A stretch of DNA of 64,000 nucleotides, from assembly GCF_022321485.1 (NCBI RefSeq), contig NZ_JAKOGG010000002.1, positions 1-64,000 of the forward strand. Reading direction: 5' to 3'. A program made the position numbers and the translations under genes. Shown here piece after piece: positions 38,172-47,023 of the stretch; position 1 is the first letter of the stretch, and each line of letters opens with the position of its first letter. The notes beneath the pieces are model-generated. The model was given only the letters and a program-made list of their open reading frames with translations, had not been told where the DNA came from and did no database searches. This stretch comes from Shewanella electrica. GTDB taxonomy: Bacteria; Pseudomonadota; Gammaproteobacteria; Enterobacterales; Shewanellaceae.

Positions 38172-39767
38172 TTAGTTGGCAACCACATACTGGTTACGCC
38201 CCTGTTGTTTGGCTTGATAAAGCGCGGCGTCGGCCATATCAAACAGTTCACGTGGGTGTAACGGTTGCTCCGCTGCTTTGCTCGCAATTCCAATAGAGAT
38301 AGTGACAACACTATGCTCGCTGGCGGCTGTCTGTGGGATGGCTAGTGCGGCAATTCCTCGACACAGATTGGCAGCAACATGTGCAGCGTTTTCAGCATCG
38401 GTGGCTTCCAGCGCTATTACAAACTCCTCACCGCCATAACGCGCCACTAAATCGGTCGCGCCGTGGGTAAGTTGTTCTAGCGCCTCGGCAACCTGTTTTA
38501 ACACCTTATCGCCTTTGGCGTGTCCAAAGGTGTCGTTATAGGCTTTGAAATTATCAACATCAATAACTAATAAAGATAACGCTAACTCACTATTGGCAGC
38601 TTGGGAAGCTAAACCCGCGAGATAATTGTCCAGCGAACGTCGATTGGCGAGGCCAGTCAGTGCATCGGTATTGCTCAGTTGCGCTAGCTGTTGATTTTGC
38701 TCGGTGAGTTTGTGTTGCTGTTGTTCAACCACCTCAAGTAGATAGTCAATTTTTTCCGCTAACAGGAACAGTTCGCTGCGGCCTTTGAGGTGGGTCCTGA
38801 CGCTGTAATCGTTGTTGAGAGAGGCATGATTCACAGTGTGTAATAACCGAATGATAGGACGTACTAACCTGATGCTGATGATGGCAAAAGAGACGATGAG
38901 GATCGATCCTATCAGCAATAAGCCGACCATGGTTGAAGAGGCCAGATAGGATTGATCGTACAGTCTTGGGCTGGGATTAAACGAAAATGCCAGTAATGGT
39001 CGCCCTTGAATATCTCGCACGCCTATCAGTAAATGTTGCTGATAAATCTGCGCATTAACGCCTTTGACTAACAACTCCGCTGAGAGATGCTGAAACAACT
39101 CATCGAGAATCTCACCGGTGTGGATGGCGATTGGATTGCTGTCTTCTAAGCTCAAACGTTCCACAAAATCATCATCGATAAACTGCCAAATCACCAAGGT
39201 ACCCGCTGTTGGACCGGTTTCATTGGTTGGGGCAATGCTGTGGCTAAATATGGCAGCGGGTTGATCTAATACGGCTGCAAATTGCAGCCGTAACAGCGGT
39301 GTCGATTGGTTATTGGCAATGTCCGCTGCGCTGATCAGTAGTGGTTGATATCGTTGTTGCTCAGTAAATTCGGGCGTTGTTAATGCATTAAATTGTTTAT
39401 CAACGCTTAACCCAGTGATCAACTTACCGCTGTTGTCATAAAAAAAGATGCCGTTGAACTTCTGTTTGGCGAAGGTTTGTTTGATGAAATAGTTGGTTTG
39501 AAACCAAGTGGCATCACGCTTAAGCGTAGCGTGATAAGCCTCGTCCCACACGGCGTTATCGTAGGCGAAATTGCTGTGTAATTTTAAGCGTTGGTAAATC
39601 TGGTTCTTAACGCGTAATACTTCCAAACGGTCATTGTACTGTGCCAGCGCATCTAACTGCGGTAATACCCAGTAGTAGCGAATTATCGCTTGCACCGCCA
39701 AAGTTGCCAAGCAAGCCACCGTCAACCCCAAGAGCAATCGTCTACGAAGTGTCGAATGTGACAACAT
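38172..39767 (-). CDS. CHASE4-HAMP-GGDEF diguanylate cyclase
   Basis: 531 residues. Helix 1 (about 10-32) is followed by a periplasmic CHASE4 sensor (about 40-265), helix 2 (about 275-295), HAMP (about 295-345) and GGDEF (about 360-530). The active site reads GGEEF at about 445-449, so it can make c-di-GMP. The inhibitory I-site (RxxD five residues before) is absent: that stretch reads GATD, so product inhibition should be weak. Start ATG at 39767 with AGGAGG five bases before; a GTG two codons upstream overlaps it. Confidence 0.94.
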   Translation of the reverse strand: MLSHSTLRRRLLLGLTVACLATLAVQAIIRYYWVLPQLDALAQYNDRLEVLRVKNQIYQRLKLHSNFAYDNAVWDEAYHATLKRDATWFQTNYFIKQTFAKQKFNGIFFYDNSGKLITGLSVDKQFNALTTPEFTEQQRYQPLLISAADIANNQSTPLLRLQFAAVLDQPAAIFSHSIAPTNETGPTAGTLVIWQFIDDDFVERLSLEDSNPIAIHTGEILDELFQHLSAELLVKGVNAQIYQQHLLIGVRDIQGRPLLAFSFNPSPRLYDQSYLASSTMVGLLLIGSILIVSFAIISIRLVRPIIRLLHTVNHASLNNDYSVRTHLKGRSELFLLAEKIDYLLEVVEQQQHKLTEQNQQLAQLSNTDALTGLANRRSLDNYLAGLASQAANSELALSLLVIDVDNFKAYNDTFGHAKGDKVLKQVAEALEQLTHGATDLVARYGGEEFVIALEATDAENAAHVAANLCRGIAALAIPQTAASEHSVVTISIGIASKAAEQPLHPRELFDMADAALYQAKQQGRNQYVVAN

Positions 39768-39921
39768 GGGCACCTCCTGCTTGACTAAGGACTATTGACC
39801 TTTGCTCATGGGGTAATTGCTGCTGGTCATCTTTGCGCTGATAAGTATAGAAGCTGCATGTGGTTTTGCTGTGTAGCTAAGCATGAGGTTTGGCATTCTT
39901 GTGCATGTTTGCCTAAAAGAG

Positions 39922-40026
39922 ATTTAAACGCTCTTGAACTTTGTTGCGCCCAGCTTGTTTAGTTGACTAAGCATCACTGTCCGCGTCTCGTTCCTAGCGC
40001 GTTTAATTTGAACAAAATTAAACGCC
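39922..40026 (+). repeat. Dispersed intergenic repeat, copy B
   Basis: About 105 bp from ATTTAAACGC to ATTAAACGCC. The right end forms a 9-bp hairpin GCGTTTAAT (39999-40007) / ATTAAACGC (40017-40025). Shares GAACTTTGTTGCGCC, TTAGTTGACTAAGC and the right-end hairpin with copy C. Confidence 0.8.
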
Positions 40027-40176
40027 AAGGAGCAATCGCCTCTAGGTTTGTGGTGCAAGTGAGGGGCTGATGCGACAGAAAGGGAAAATGAATCGGGAAT
40101 CTGATGGTTAACAAGTACTGTTGACCAAAGTAGGGTGACGTTATTTCGCGTAATGCTGTCGTTGGCGGAAGGGCTC

Positions 40177-40283
40177 ATTTAAACGCCTACAGAACTTTGT
40201 AGCGTCTAGCTTGCTTAGTTGACTAAGCGTCGCAGGCCGAGCCTCGTTCATAACGTGTTTAATTTGAACCAAAATTGAACGCC
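40177..40283 (+). repeat. Dispersed intergenic repeat, copy C
   Basis: About 107 bp, same order as copy B: ATTTAAACGC, AGAACTTTGTAGCG, CTTAGTTGACTAAGC, GCCTCGTT, GTTTAATTTGAACC, ATTGAACGCC. It ends 15 bases from flgN's stop codon and may act as a transcript end. Confidence 0.8.
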
Positions 40284-40297
40284 AAAGATAAACAGCA

Positions 40298-40735
40298 CTA
40301 GGCACGAAAGTCGGGGTAAGCCTGTTGATTCTTGATATTGCCGAGTTGGGTCATGATGCTGCGTTGACAGGCGAGCAGTTTTCCCGCGCGTTCATTCATC
40401 ATGTTGCAGGTCTGTACTTTTAAACTGATCTCCTGCAGCAGCTCTGCCACCATATGACGCGTGGGTTCCGGCAGTTTGCTCTGTAACATTTCTAGGCCCT
40501 GTTTATCGCCGGGGAGGCCGAGTTGCTTTAGGTATTGTTCTCGACTTCGGTTCGAGACCCGCAGTTCGTCGAGCAAACTTAACATGGTGCTGTTGAGATC
40601 GGGCAGATGTTGACCATCGCGGTTACTCAGTAGTTCGTATTGGCGCTCAAACTGAACAATTAAGGTGTCCAATTGTTTGATATCACTGCGAATACTGGCA
40701 AAAAAGCTTTTCAGATCTTTGATTGAATCACTCAT
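40298..40735 (-). CDS. flgN: Lateral flagellar FlgN chaperone
   Basis: 145 residues, helical throughout. FlgN binds the hook-filament junction proteins FlgK and FlgL in the cytoplasm and delivers them to the export gate. The alpha-helical pattern with conserved LLDELRVSNRSREQYLKQLGL fits. Start ATG overlaps the flgM stop (ATGA), and order flgM-flgN is conserved among lateral systems. Confidence 0.85.
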   Translation of the reverse strand: MSDSIKDLKSFFASIRSDIKQLDTLIVQFERQYELLSNRDGQHLPDLNSTMLSLLDELRVSNRSREQYLKQLGLPGDKQGLEMLQSKLPEPTRHMVAELLQEISLKVQTCNMMNERAGKLLACQRSIMTQLGNIKNQQAYPDFRA

Positions 40736-41016
40736 CGACGATGCAGCTCCAACACGGCGGAGATTAATGCATCGGCATCCAGTGATAGTTCACCTTTTTC
40801 AATCGCGCTGCGCATGGCATTGACTTTATCCATGTCAACTTCGTCTTTAGCACTTAGATGCTGCAACGAGGCGCCGGCAGCCAGACTGGCGTTGCTGATT
40901 TTGGCACTGTTGTCAGTGGCTACAGTTGCGTTTGGCTTGGGGGTTTCAGCGGCTGTTTTTTGAGTGTCAGCTTTAAGCTGCTCAATAGGAACCACACCTT
41001 GGTTGCGAATTTTCAT
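40732..41016 (-). CDS. flgM: Lateral FlgM anti-sigma-28 factor
   Basis: 94 residues. FlgM holds sigma-28 inactive until the hook is finished and it is exported. The C-terminal half, DKVNAMRSAIEKGELSLDADALISAVLEL, is the sigma-binding helix region seen across the family; the N-terminus is disordered as usual. Its target is likely the fliA (lafS) product at 57435, coded in this same locus. Confidence 0.92.
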   Translation of the reverse strand: MKIRNQGVVPIEQLKADTQKTAAETPKPNATVATDNSAKISNASLAAGASLQHLSAKDEVDMDKVNAMRSAIEKGELSLDADALISAVLELHRR

Positions 41017-41082
41017 GCTAAATACTCTTGAACTAAACCCTGACTAATTATCTTAGGCGACCACTTGCACGCAAAACTTAAA

Positions 41083-41841
41083 TTATTGACCAATAAAATC
41101 GACCAGCACTTGACCATCGGCTAATACCGTACCTTCAAGCACTTTATCTGAGCTGTTATTTCTTACCTTAACGCGCTCATTGAGCTTGCCATCTTCTAGC
41201 GCGGTACCACGGGTTGAGGCACTAAATCCCGCTATTTTTACCAGCAAAGTCACCATATCGCCGCGCTTGACCAATTCAGGTGATTCTAGCTGAAAGGACA
41301 AAATTGACTGGCCCGCCTGAATCCTACGTCGGACTATCTTATTGAGTACATCCGTTGCGTGAAACAGTGCCGCATCGTTGAGCTTGGCTAAATCAAAGGG
41401 GGCCAGTTTGATATCGCCCGCCCGAATTTGGGTGTCGCGCTCTAAGGTTTTGGTGGCAATTACCACCTTGGCCCACAGATGTACTTCGGCAATGGCGCGG
41501 CTGGTCCACGCATTGGGTTGCAGACATTGGATGCGATAACCAACGCGCCCCAGTGGCGCCCGATCAGCGTTAGGCCGAGAAAACTGCCAACTATCACACG
41601 GTTGCGTAACGGTGGCATCGGCAATACGCAACTCGATTTTCTGCTTAGTTGCCTGAAAATTCTGCCGTTGTTGGTAACTGCTGAGTTCCTGTTCCACATG
41701 CTGCTTCAAGGCGGCGCTGATGCCATTATCGGCATGAGCGGGGAGGCCAGTCAGCAGTAGCGGAAGTAACAGCACAAAGTGTTTCCGCTGCGGAAGTAGC
41801 GCTTCCTTTATTGCACGTAAGTTTTCATCGGTAATAGTCAT
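41083..41841 (-). CDS. flgA: Lateral FlgA P-ring assembly chaperone
   Basis: About 252 residues. FlgA is a periplasmic chaperone for the P-ring protein FlgI. A signal peptide (ending GLPAHA) follows a long N-region. The SAF domain is clear: ATKTLERDTQIRAGDIKLAPFDL, and the C-terminal GDMVTLLVKIAGFSAST segment. The start is uncertain: ATG 41841 has no ribosome site, and a GTG at 41775 has GGAA upstream but would leave no basic n-region. The first codons overlap regulatory sequence of the divergent flgB operon. Confidence 0.9.
   Translation of the reverse strand: MTITDENLRAIKEALLPQRKHFVLLLPLLLTGLPAHADNGISAALKQHVEQELSSYQQRQNFQATKQKIELRIADATVTQPCDSWQFSRPNADRAPLGRVGYRIQCLQPNAWTSRAIAEVHLWAKVVIATKTLERDTQIRAGDIKLAPFDLAKLNDAALFHATDVLNKIVRRRIQAGQSILSFQLESPELVKRGDMVTLLVKIAGFSASTRGTALEDGKLNERVKVRNNSSDKVLEGTVLADGQVLVDFIGQ
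41760..41806. promoter_or_regulatory. Candidate enhancer site for the flgB promoter (GGAAG-N5-CTTCC)
   Basis: GGAAG (41792-41796), TAGCG, CTTCC (41802-41806) form an inverted repeat centred 72 bp upstream of the flgB -24 GG. A second GCGGAAGT half-site lies at 41760 and TTTCCGC at 41782-41788. The same arrangement precedes the lafD promoter. It lies within the flgA coding start. Confidence 0.6.
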
Positions 41842-41868
41842 AACACTGATATTAAAGGCTTTTGTATG

Positions 41869-41885
41869 TTGGCATAAAATTTGTT
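41869..41885 (+). promoter_or_regulatory. Sigma-54-like promoter of flgB
   Basis: TGGCAT, four bases, TTTGT: the -24 GG is at 41871-41872, the -12 GT at 41883-41884, with the required ten bases between. The -12 GC of the consensus is GT, as in the lafD promoter. It is placed to start a transcript about 35 bases before the flgB start codon. Confidence 0.65.
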
Positions 41886-41930
41886 TACCACTGTTCAATA
41901 TTCATACCTGTTATTCAAAAGGGCACTGAC

Positions 41931-42296
41931 GTGGGACCATTTGATAAAGCCTTTGGAGTACATCCTTATTCAATGGCATTGCGGTTAGAGCGTGCGGAAA
42001 TTATCGCTAGCAATCTAGCGAATGTCGATACTCCAGGATTTAAAGCACGCGATTTGGACTACCAGAGCGTGATGCAAGATGTGCAATCGAGCATGAATCA
42101 CAACGACGGTGGCGTGGTGACGGCAGAGCATCCGCTGATGTATCGCATTCCGTATCAACCTTCGGCCGACGGCAACAGCGTTGAGCTGAACGTTGAACAA
42201 GCCAAGTTTGCGCAAAACAACATGGATTTTCAGACCAGTATGACCTTTATGAATATGAAAATTAACGGTATCTACTCAGCGATTAAAGGTAAATAA
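41931..42296 (+). CDS. flgB: Lateral flagellar rod protein FlgB
   Basis: 121 residues. Proximal rod component. The N-terminal AEIIASNLANVDTPGFKARDLDYQ and C-terminal QTSMTFMNMKINGIYSAIKG are the standard rod signatures. The start is GTG 41931 with AGGG upstream; a frame open from 41862 includes the promoter region. First gene of the flgB operon. Confidence 0.93.
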   Translation: MGPFDKAFGVHPYSMALRLERAEIIASNLANVDTPGFKARDLDYQSVMQDVQSSMNHNDGGVVTAEHPLMYRIPYQPSADGNSVELNVEQAKFAQNNMDFQTSMTFMNMKINGIYSAIKGK

Positions 42297-42298
42297 CC

Positions 42299-42730
42299 AT
42301 GTCTTTCAACAACATCTATGACATTAGCGGCAGCGCAATGAACGCACAGGTGATGCGGTTGGATACCATCGCATCTAATTTGGCGAACGCCGATACCGTC
42401 GCTGGTAGCGAACAAGACGCCTACCGCGCACTGAAACCAGTGTTCTCCGCCATGTATCAAACCGCCTCGGGTGATACTGATACGGGCAATAATCTGTCTG
42501 CCAGCGTAAAAATGATGGGTATTGTGCAATCCGATCGCGCTGTCGAGCAGCGTTACGAGCCCAATAACCCTATCGCCAACGCCGATGGTTACGTGTTCTA
42601 TTCCAACGTTAATTCACTGGAAGAGATGGCCGATATGATGTCTGCCTCGCGCAGCTACCAGACCTCGGTTGAGATTCTGGGCAAGGTTAACAGCATGCAG
42701 CAGAGCATCCTGCGCCTAGGCCAATCATAA
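42299..42730 (+). CDS. flgC: Lateral flagellar rod protein FlgC
   Basis: 143 residues. Proximal rod component. DTIASNLANADTVAGSE at the N-terminus and SASRSYQTSVEILGKVNSMQQSILRLGQ at the C-terminus match FlgC. Starts two bases after the flgB stop. Confidence 0.95.
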   Translation: MSFNNIYDISGSAMNAQVMRLDTIASNLANADTVAGSEQDAYRALKPVFSAMYQTASGDTDTGNNLSASVKMMGIVQSDRAVEQRYEPNNPIANADGYVFYSNVNSLEEMADMMSASRSYQTSVEILGKVNSMQQSILRLGQS

Positions 42731-42739
42731 GGAGTTGTT

Positions 42740-43399
42740 ATGGTTGACAGCGTTTCACAAGGCAGCACTGCCGGTAACTTTGCCGCCGCCAATAGCATTG
42801 CGAGCAATGGTGAAGATCTCTCCAACATGTTTTTGGAGTTGCTGGTGGCACAGATTAGCCATCAAAACCCGCTCGATCCTTCCGATGGCACTGAATACGT
42901 CACTCAGTTAGCGCAGTTTAGCAGCCTCGAATCATTACAAGGCATTCGTGAAAACACGGCGGCAAACCAAAGTTCGCTCGATGTAATGAAAGTGCTAGAA
43001 ACGACGCAATTGGTTGGCCGAGAAGTCAGTGTTCCCGCCAGTAGTGTGGTTCTAGAGCAGGACGGTGATATTAGCGGTAGCGTCAATCTGTCTGCGGCGG
43101 CCGAATCGGTGACGGCGCAGCTCTACGATGCCGACGGGGACTTGGTTGCAGAGCAAAAACTGCCTTATAGCGGTGTTGGCACCTTGAGTTTCAAATTCGC
43201 AGATCAGGATGCCGGTCAGTACAGCGTGCGAGTACAGGCCACGCAAGCTAATGGTCTATCAACCGGATTAACCGCTTGGTTGAATGGCGCCGTCGAGCGC
43301 GTGTCTGTTGGCACTGGCGCCGATGATATTTTGTTGCAAGTTAATGGGCTAGGTAACTTTAATCTCACTGATATCAATCAGTTGGTCACTAAGTCATAA
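42740..43399 (+). CDS. flgD: Lateral hook cap protein FlgD
   Basis: 219 residues. FlgD caps the growing hook. MFLELLVAQISHQNPLDPSDGTEYVTQLAQFSSLESL is the conserved N-terminal segment; the C-terminal part is the FLG_D/Ig-like domain. The gene follows flgC by nine bases with AGGAG upstream. Confidence 0.95.
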   Translation: MVDSVSQGSTAGNFAAANSIASNGEDLSNMFLELLVAQISHQNPLDPSDGTEYVTQLAQFSSLESLQGIRENTAANQSSLDVMKVLETTQLVGREVSVPASSVVLEQDGDISGSVNLSAAAESVTAQLYDADGDLVAEQKLPYSGVGTLSFKFADQDAGQYSVRVQATQANGLSTGLTAWLNGAVERVSVGTGADDILLQVNGLGNFNLTDINQLVTKS

Positions 43400-43419
43400 C
43401 AGTATAGGGAATCGAGAGT

Positions 43420-44778
43420 ATGTCTATTTTTCAAATCGGCTTGAGTGGGTTGCAAAGTACTCAATCGGCACTGGAAGTGACCAGTAACAACATCGCCAAC
43501 TCGGCGACGGCAGGTTATAAAGCGGGCAGCACTGAATTTGCTGCGGTGTATAACGGCGGGCAACGAGGTGGTGTGAAAGTTTCAGATATTAAAGAAGATT
43601 TTGCCACATCAGGCGACCTAGTTCGTACCGATAAAGACCTTGATTTAGCAATTGTTGGCAGCGGTTTTTTTGTGATGAATAACGGCGGCAAAGAAGCCTA
43701 CACCCAAGCGGGCCAGTTTGGTCTGGATGATGATTTAAAGATCGTCAATGCGGCTGGTGCTAACCTACGCGGCTATGGTGTTGATGACAATGGCAATATT
43801 GTCCCAGGGGTGATGACCGATTTGAGTATCGAAGGTCAAAACATTGCCGCGAAAGCGACCGAAAGCATCGATTTTGCGGCAAACTTCAGTTCTGCCAGCG
43901 ATGTTATTCCGTATCCAACTGCGCCAGAAACCTTTGATCCGACAGATGGTTCTTCCTACAACTTCTCTCAATCGACAGAGATGTTTGACTCATTAGGTAA
44001 CAGCCATGTATTGACCCAGTACTTCAATCACACCGGTAATAACCAGTGGCAGGCTATGTATTTTGTTGATGGTCAGCCATTAACCGCAGGCGTAACTGCA
44101 CCTACTGGCGCCACTGTCGGAAGCCAAAGTGTTAGCGTTGGTGGCGTCGAATTTTCGGCCGCCGTTGTTACCATGACGTTTTCTGGCAGCGATGGGCAGA
44201 TGCAGGCGTTAGGCACTCCAACTATTCCCGCAGGCGGTGTCGCTGATGACAACGTCACAGATCCTTACTCTCAACGTAAAGTTGGTCTAGCTTTCACGCC
44301 ATTGGATAGCGCTGGTAACCCGAGTGGTGCTGGCGATATGGCGCTGACCTTAGACTTAACCCGCAGTACCCAGTACGGCTCAGGTTTTTCTATGTATACC
44401 AATGATGCTGACGGTTACACCTCGGGGGAATATACCGGTGTCAACGTCGATGACGATGGCAAACTGTTTGCGACATTTTCTAACGGAGAAAGCAAATTGC
44501 AAGGCCAATTGGTGATGGCAACCTTTGCTAACGTTAACGGTCTTGAGCAAGTGAATGACACCATGTGGGTCAGCACTGCCGATTCTGGTACGCCACTGTA
44601 TGCAACCGCTGCATCAGACACGGTAGGACAACTATTAACTGGTCGTTATATGAGTTCAAACGTTGATATCAGCAAACAGCTGGTTGATCTCATTTCATTC
44701 CAACAAAACTATCAAGCCAACGCCAAAACCATCAGCAGTGCCGATCAGATGATGCAAGTGTTGTTCAACGCGGTATAA
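43420..44778 (+). CDS. flgE: Lateral hook protein FlgE
   Basis: 452 residues. Subunit of the hook. The N-terminal SGLQSTQSALEVTSNNIANSATAGYK and C-terminal VDLISFQQNYQANAKTISSADQMMQVLFNAV heptad regions are typical, with a variable beta-rich middle. Its start lies 20 bases after flgD. Confidence 0.95.
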   Translation: MSIFQIGLSGLQSTQSALEVTSNNIANSATAGYKAGSTEFAAVYNGGQRGGVKVSDIKEDFATSGDLVRTDKDLDLAIVGSGFFVMNNGGKEAYTQAGQFGLDDDLKIVNAAGANLRGYGVDDNGNIVPGVMTDLSIEGQNIAAKATESIDFAANFSSASDVIPYPTAPETFDPTDGSSYNFSQSTEMFDSLGNSHVLTQYFNHTGNNQWQAMYFVDGQPLTAGVTAPTGATVGSQSVSVGGVEFSAAVVTMTFSGSDGQMQALGTPTIPAGGVADDNVTDPYSQRKVGLAFTPLDSAGNPSGAGDMALTLDLTRSTQYGSGFSMYTNDADGYTSGEYTGVNVDDDGKLFATFSNGESKLQGQLVMATFANVNGLEQVNDTMWVSTADSGTPLYATAASDTVGQLLTGRYMSSNVDISKQLVDLISFQQNYQANAKTISSADQMMQVLFNAV

Positions 44779-44792
44779 GGATTAGCGGATAA

Positions 44793-45524
44793 ATGGAACG
44801 TTTAATTTATACCGCCGTTTCCGGCGCGGAGCTGAATAACAAAGCATTGCAAGTTGTCGCCAACAACTTAGCCAACGTGAGCACTAACGGTTTTCGTGCT
44901 GACCTCGAACAAGCGCAATCGATGTTGGTCGCTGGCGACGGTTTCCGTACTCGCTATCAAGCGCAGTTGATGCCGGTGAGCACCAGTTTGGCATCGGGGC
45001 CGATGATGGAAACCGGCCGCAAGCTAGATATCGCCATGAGTGATAACGGTTATCTGGCAGTGGAAGATGCCAACGGCGAAGAGGCGTATACCCGTGCTGG
45101 TAACCTGATGGTGGATGGTCAAGGCCGTTTGACCGTTAACGGTTTACAGGTCATTGGCAACGAAGGGCCAATCCAGTTGCAGCAATATGGCGATATCGAT
45201 ATTAGCCCTGACGGCACTATCAACTTAACGCCCGTTGGCGGCGGTCTGATTGCGCAAGATGCGCAGCTGAAGTTGGTCAGCACTGACAATAACTTAGTCA
45301 AAGGCCAAGATGGTCTGTTACGCGCCGCTGATGGCGAGCAGTTGGTTGCTGACCCGACCGTCAGTGTGGCTACCGGCAAGTTGGAAGGTTCCAACGTTAA
45401 CGCTGTGGCCGAAATGGTAAGAACCATGAATATCAGCCGTCAGTTTGAAATGAATATCAAGATGATGAAGATGGCCAATGAACTGGCCGAATCAGGCGAC
45501 CGTTTGGTTCGTGGTCAGTCATAA
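44793..45524 (+). CDS. flgF: Lateral distal rod protein FlgF
   Basis: 243 residues. Rod component between FlgC and FlgG. YTAVSGAELNNKALQVVANNLANVSTNGFRADLEQA and the C-terminal EMVRTMNISRQFEMNIKMMKMANELAE are conserved. Confidence 0.94.
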   Translation: MERLIYTAVSGAELNNKALQVVANNLANVSTNGFRADLEQAQSMLVAGDGFRTRYQAQLMPVSTSLASGPMMETGRKLDIAMSDNGYLAVEDANGEEAYTRAGNLMVDGQGRLTVNGLQVIGNEGPIQLQQYGDIDISPDGTINLTPVGGGLIAQDAQLKLVSTDNNLVKGQDGLLRAADGEQLVADPTVSVATGKLEGSNVNAVAEMVRTMNISRQFEMNIKMMKMANELAESGDRLVRGQS

Positions 45525-45542
45525 GGTAAGGAATAGTCGTAG

Positions 45543-46334
45543 ATGAGTAGCTCAGCATTATGGGTCAGTAAGACCGGGTTAGAAGCGCAAGACTTGCGTA
45601 TGACCACCATCTCTAACAACTTAGCGAACGTCAGTACGGTCGGCTTTAAAAAAGACCGCGCGATGTTCCAAGATCTGTTTTATCAAGTTCAGCGTCAACC
45701 CGGCACTCAAGCCGACGAGTTGAACCAAGTGCCATCTGGTTTGCAAATGGGCACCGGGGTGCGCATCAACGGGACCCAGAAGCAGTTTACTGAAGGTTCG
45801 TTTGAAACCACTAAAAACCCGTTAGATGTGGCGATTACCGGTCAAGGTTTTTTCCAAATTGAAAGTCCTAACGGCGATGTTCTCTACAGTCGCAACGGCC
45901 AATTCCAGCTCAATGCTGAGTCGATGTTGGTGAATAGCGATGGTCTGCCATTGGCGCAAAACATTACCATCCCAGATAACACCACCAAAGTGACTATCGG
46001 CAAAGATGGTACTGTCAGCGCGGTGGTTGCCGGTAACAATGCCGCACCGCAAAACATTGGTCAGATCCAAACGGTTAACTTTACCAATCCCGCAGGTTTG
46101 GAAGCGCTTGGCGGTAACTTGTATCGCGAAACGGCGGCATCAGGTGCGCCGATTGAAGGTATTCCCGGTCAAGATGCGCTGGGGGAACTGCAACAGTTTA
46201 CCGTCGAAGGCTCTAACGTGAGTGTGGTTGATGAAATGGTCGACATGATCGCCGTGCAGCGCGCGTATGAAATGAATGCCAAAGTCGTTTCTGCTGCGGA
46301 TGAGATGCTGCGCTTCGTTAACCAAAATATGTGA
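45543..46334 (+). CDS. flgG: Lateral distal rod protein FlgG
   Basis: 263 residues. Main distal rod subunit. SALWVSKTGLEAQDLRMTTISNNLANVSTVGFKKDRAMFQDL and VDMIAVQRAYEMNAKVVSAADEMLRFVNQ are near-textbook FlgG. Its stop overlaps the next start. Confidence 0.96.
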   Translation: MSSSALWVSKTGLEAQDLRMTTISNNLANVSTVGFKKDRAMFQDLFYQVQRQPGTQADELNQVPSGLQMGTGVRINGTQKQFTEGSFETTKNPLDVAITGQGFFQIESPNGDVLYSRNGQFQLNAESMLVNSDGLPLAQNITIPDNTTKVTIGKDGTVSAVVAGNNAAPQNIGQIQTVNFTNPAGLEALGGNLYRETAASGAPIEGIPGQDALGELQQFTVEGSNVSVVDEMVDMIAVQRAYEMNAKVVSAADEMLRFVNQNM

Positions 46335-47014
46335 TGACAATGAGCGCTTATAAGCTAACTGGCTGGTTGTTACTATCGCTACTCGCTGGCTGTAGTAGCA
46401 CGCCAGAGTCCGATACCGCGGCGACAACCAGCAGTACCGATGATGATATTTATGCCGCGTCTGCGCACGTCGCCGCACCACAAGACGGTGGGCTGTACAG
46501 CGATTCATACATGTTTGCCTTATTTGCTGATACTCGCGCTTACACCGTAGGTGACGTGCTGACAGTGTTGCTAAATGAACGCACCATGTCGAGCAAGAGC
46601 GCTGATAGCAGTGCCGGCAAAGACAGCAGTTGGGATGTGGGCGTGCCGTTAGTGGGCACACTCAATACCAATGACTTGGCGATTAAAGCCAACTCCTCAA
46701 CCGCATTTAACGGCCAAAGCTCCGCAAACCAGCAAAACTCGCTGACGGGTTTCCTCTCGGTACGAGTGATTGAGGTATTGCCCAATGGTTCGTTGCGAGT
46801 CAAAGGTCGCAAACAGATCCGCTTAAATCAAGGCGATGAGTATTTGGAATTGGAAGGCGTGGTGCGTCCCGAAGATATTGATGTGTCAAACCAAATATCG
46901 TCGCAGCGTATTGCTGACGCCAAAATCAGCTACGAAGGCAGTGGCGATTTGGCCGATTCTCAAGAACCTGGTTGGTTAACTAAATTGTTTACCCGCTACC
47001 TCAATCCGTTCTAA
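46334..47014 (+). CDS. flgH: Lateral L-ring lipoprotein FlgH
   Basis: 226 residues. Outer-membrane L-ring. Lipobox LLAGC at about residue 20 and the FlgH core DTRAYTVGDVLTVLLNERTMSSKSADS. It may start at 46334 (TGATG overlap with flgG) or at the ATG two codons on (46340). Confidence 0.94.
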   Translation: MTMSAYKLTGWLLLSLLAGCSSTPESDTAATTSSTDDDIYAASAHVAAPQDGGLYSDSYMFALFADTRAYTVGDVLTVLLNERTMSSKSADSSAGKDSSWDVGVPLVGTLNTNDLAIKANSSTAFNGQSSANQQNSLTGFLSVRVIEVLPNGSLRVKGRKQIRLNQGDEYLELEGVVRPEDIDVSNQISSQRIADAKISYEGSGDLADSQEPGWLTKLFTRYLNPF

Positions 47015-47023
47015 GGCAGAGTT

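Larger units (their letters stand above)
39768..40297. other. Intergenic region with two repeat copies
   Basis: No gene. Between the cyclase gene and flgN lie copies B and C of the dispersed repeat, 150 bases apart. An 84-codon frame on the minus strand is built from copy B and C sequence and is not counted. The region marks the left border of the flagellar locus. Confidence 0.7.

Noticed and set aside
39924-40178. 84-codon minus-strand frame sharing LGATKF with the frame at 2071
   Set aside because: The shared residues come from the shared dispersed repeat, not from homologous proteins.
41017-41082. Sigma-28 promoter before flgM
   Set aside because: TTAAGTTT and GCCTAAGA are present on the minus strand but their spacing is four bases too long.
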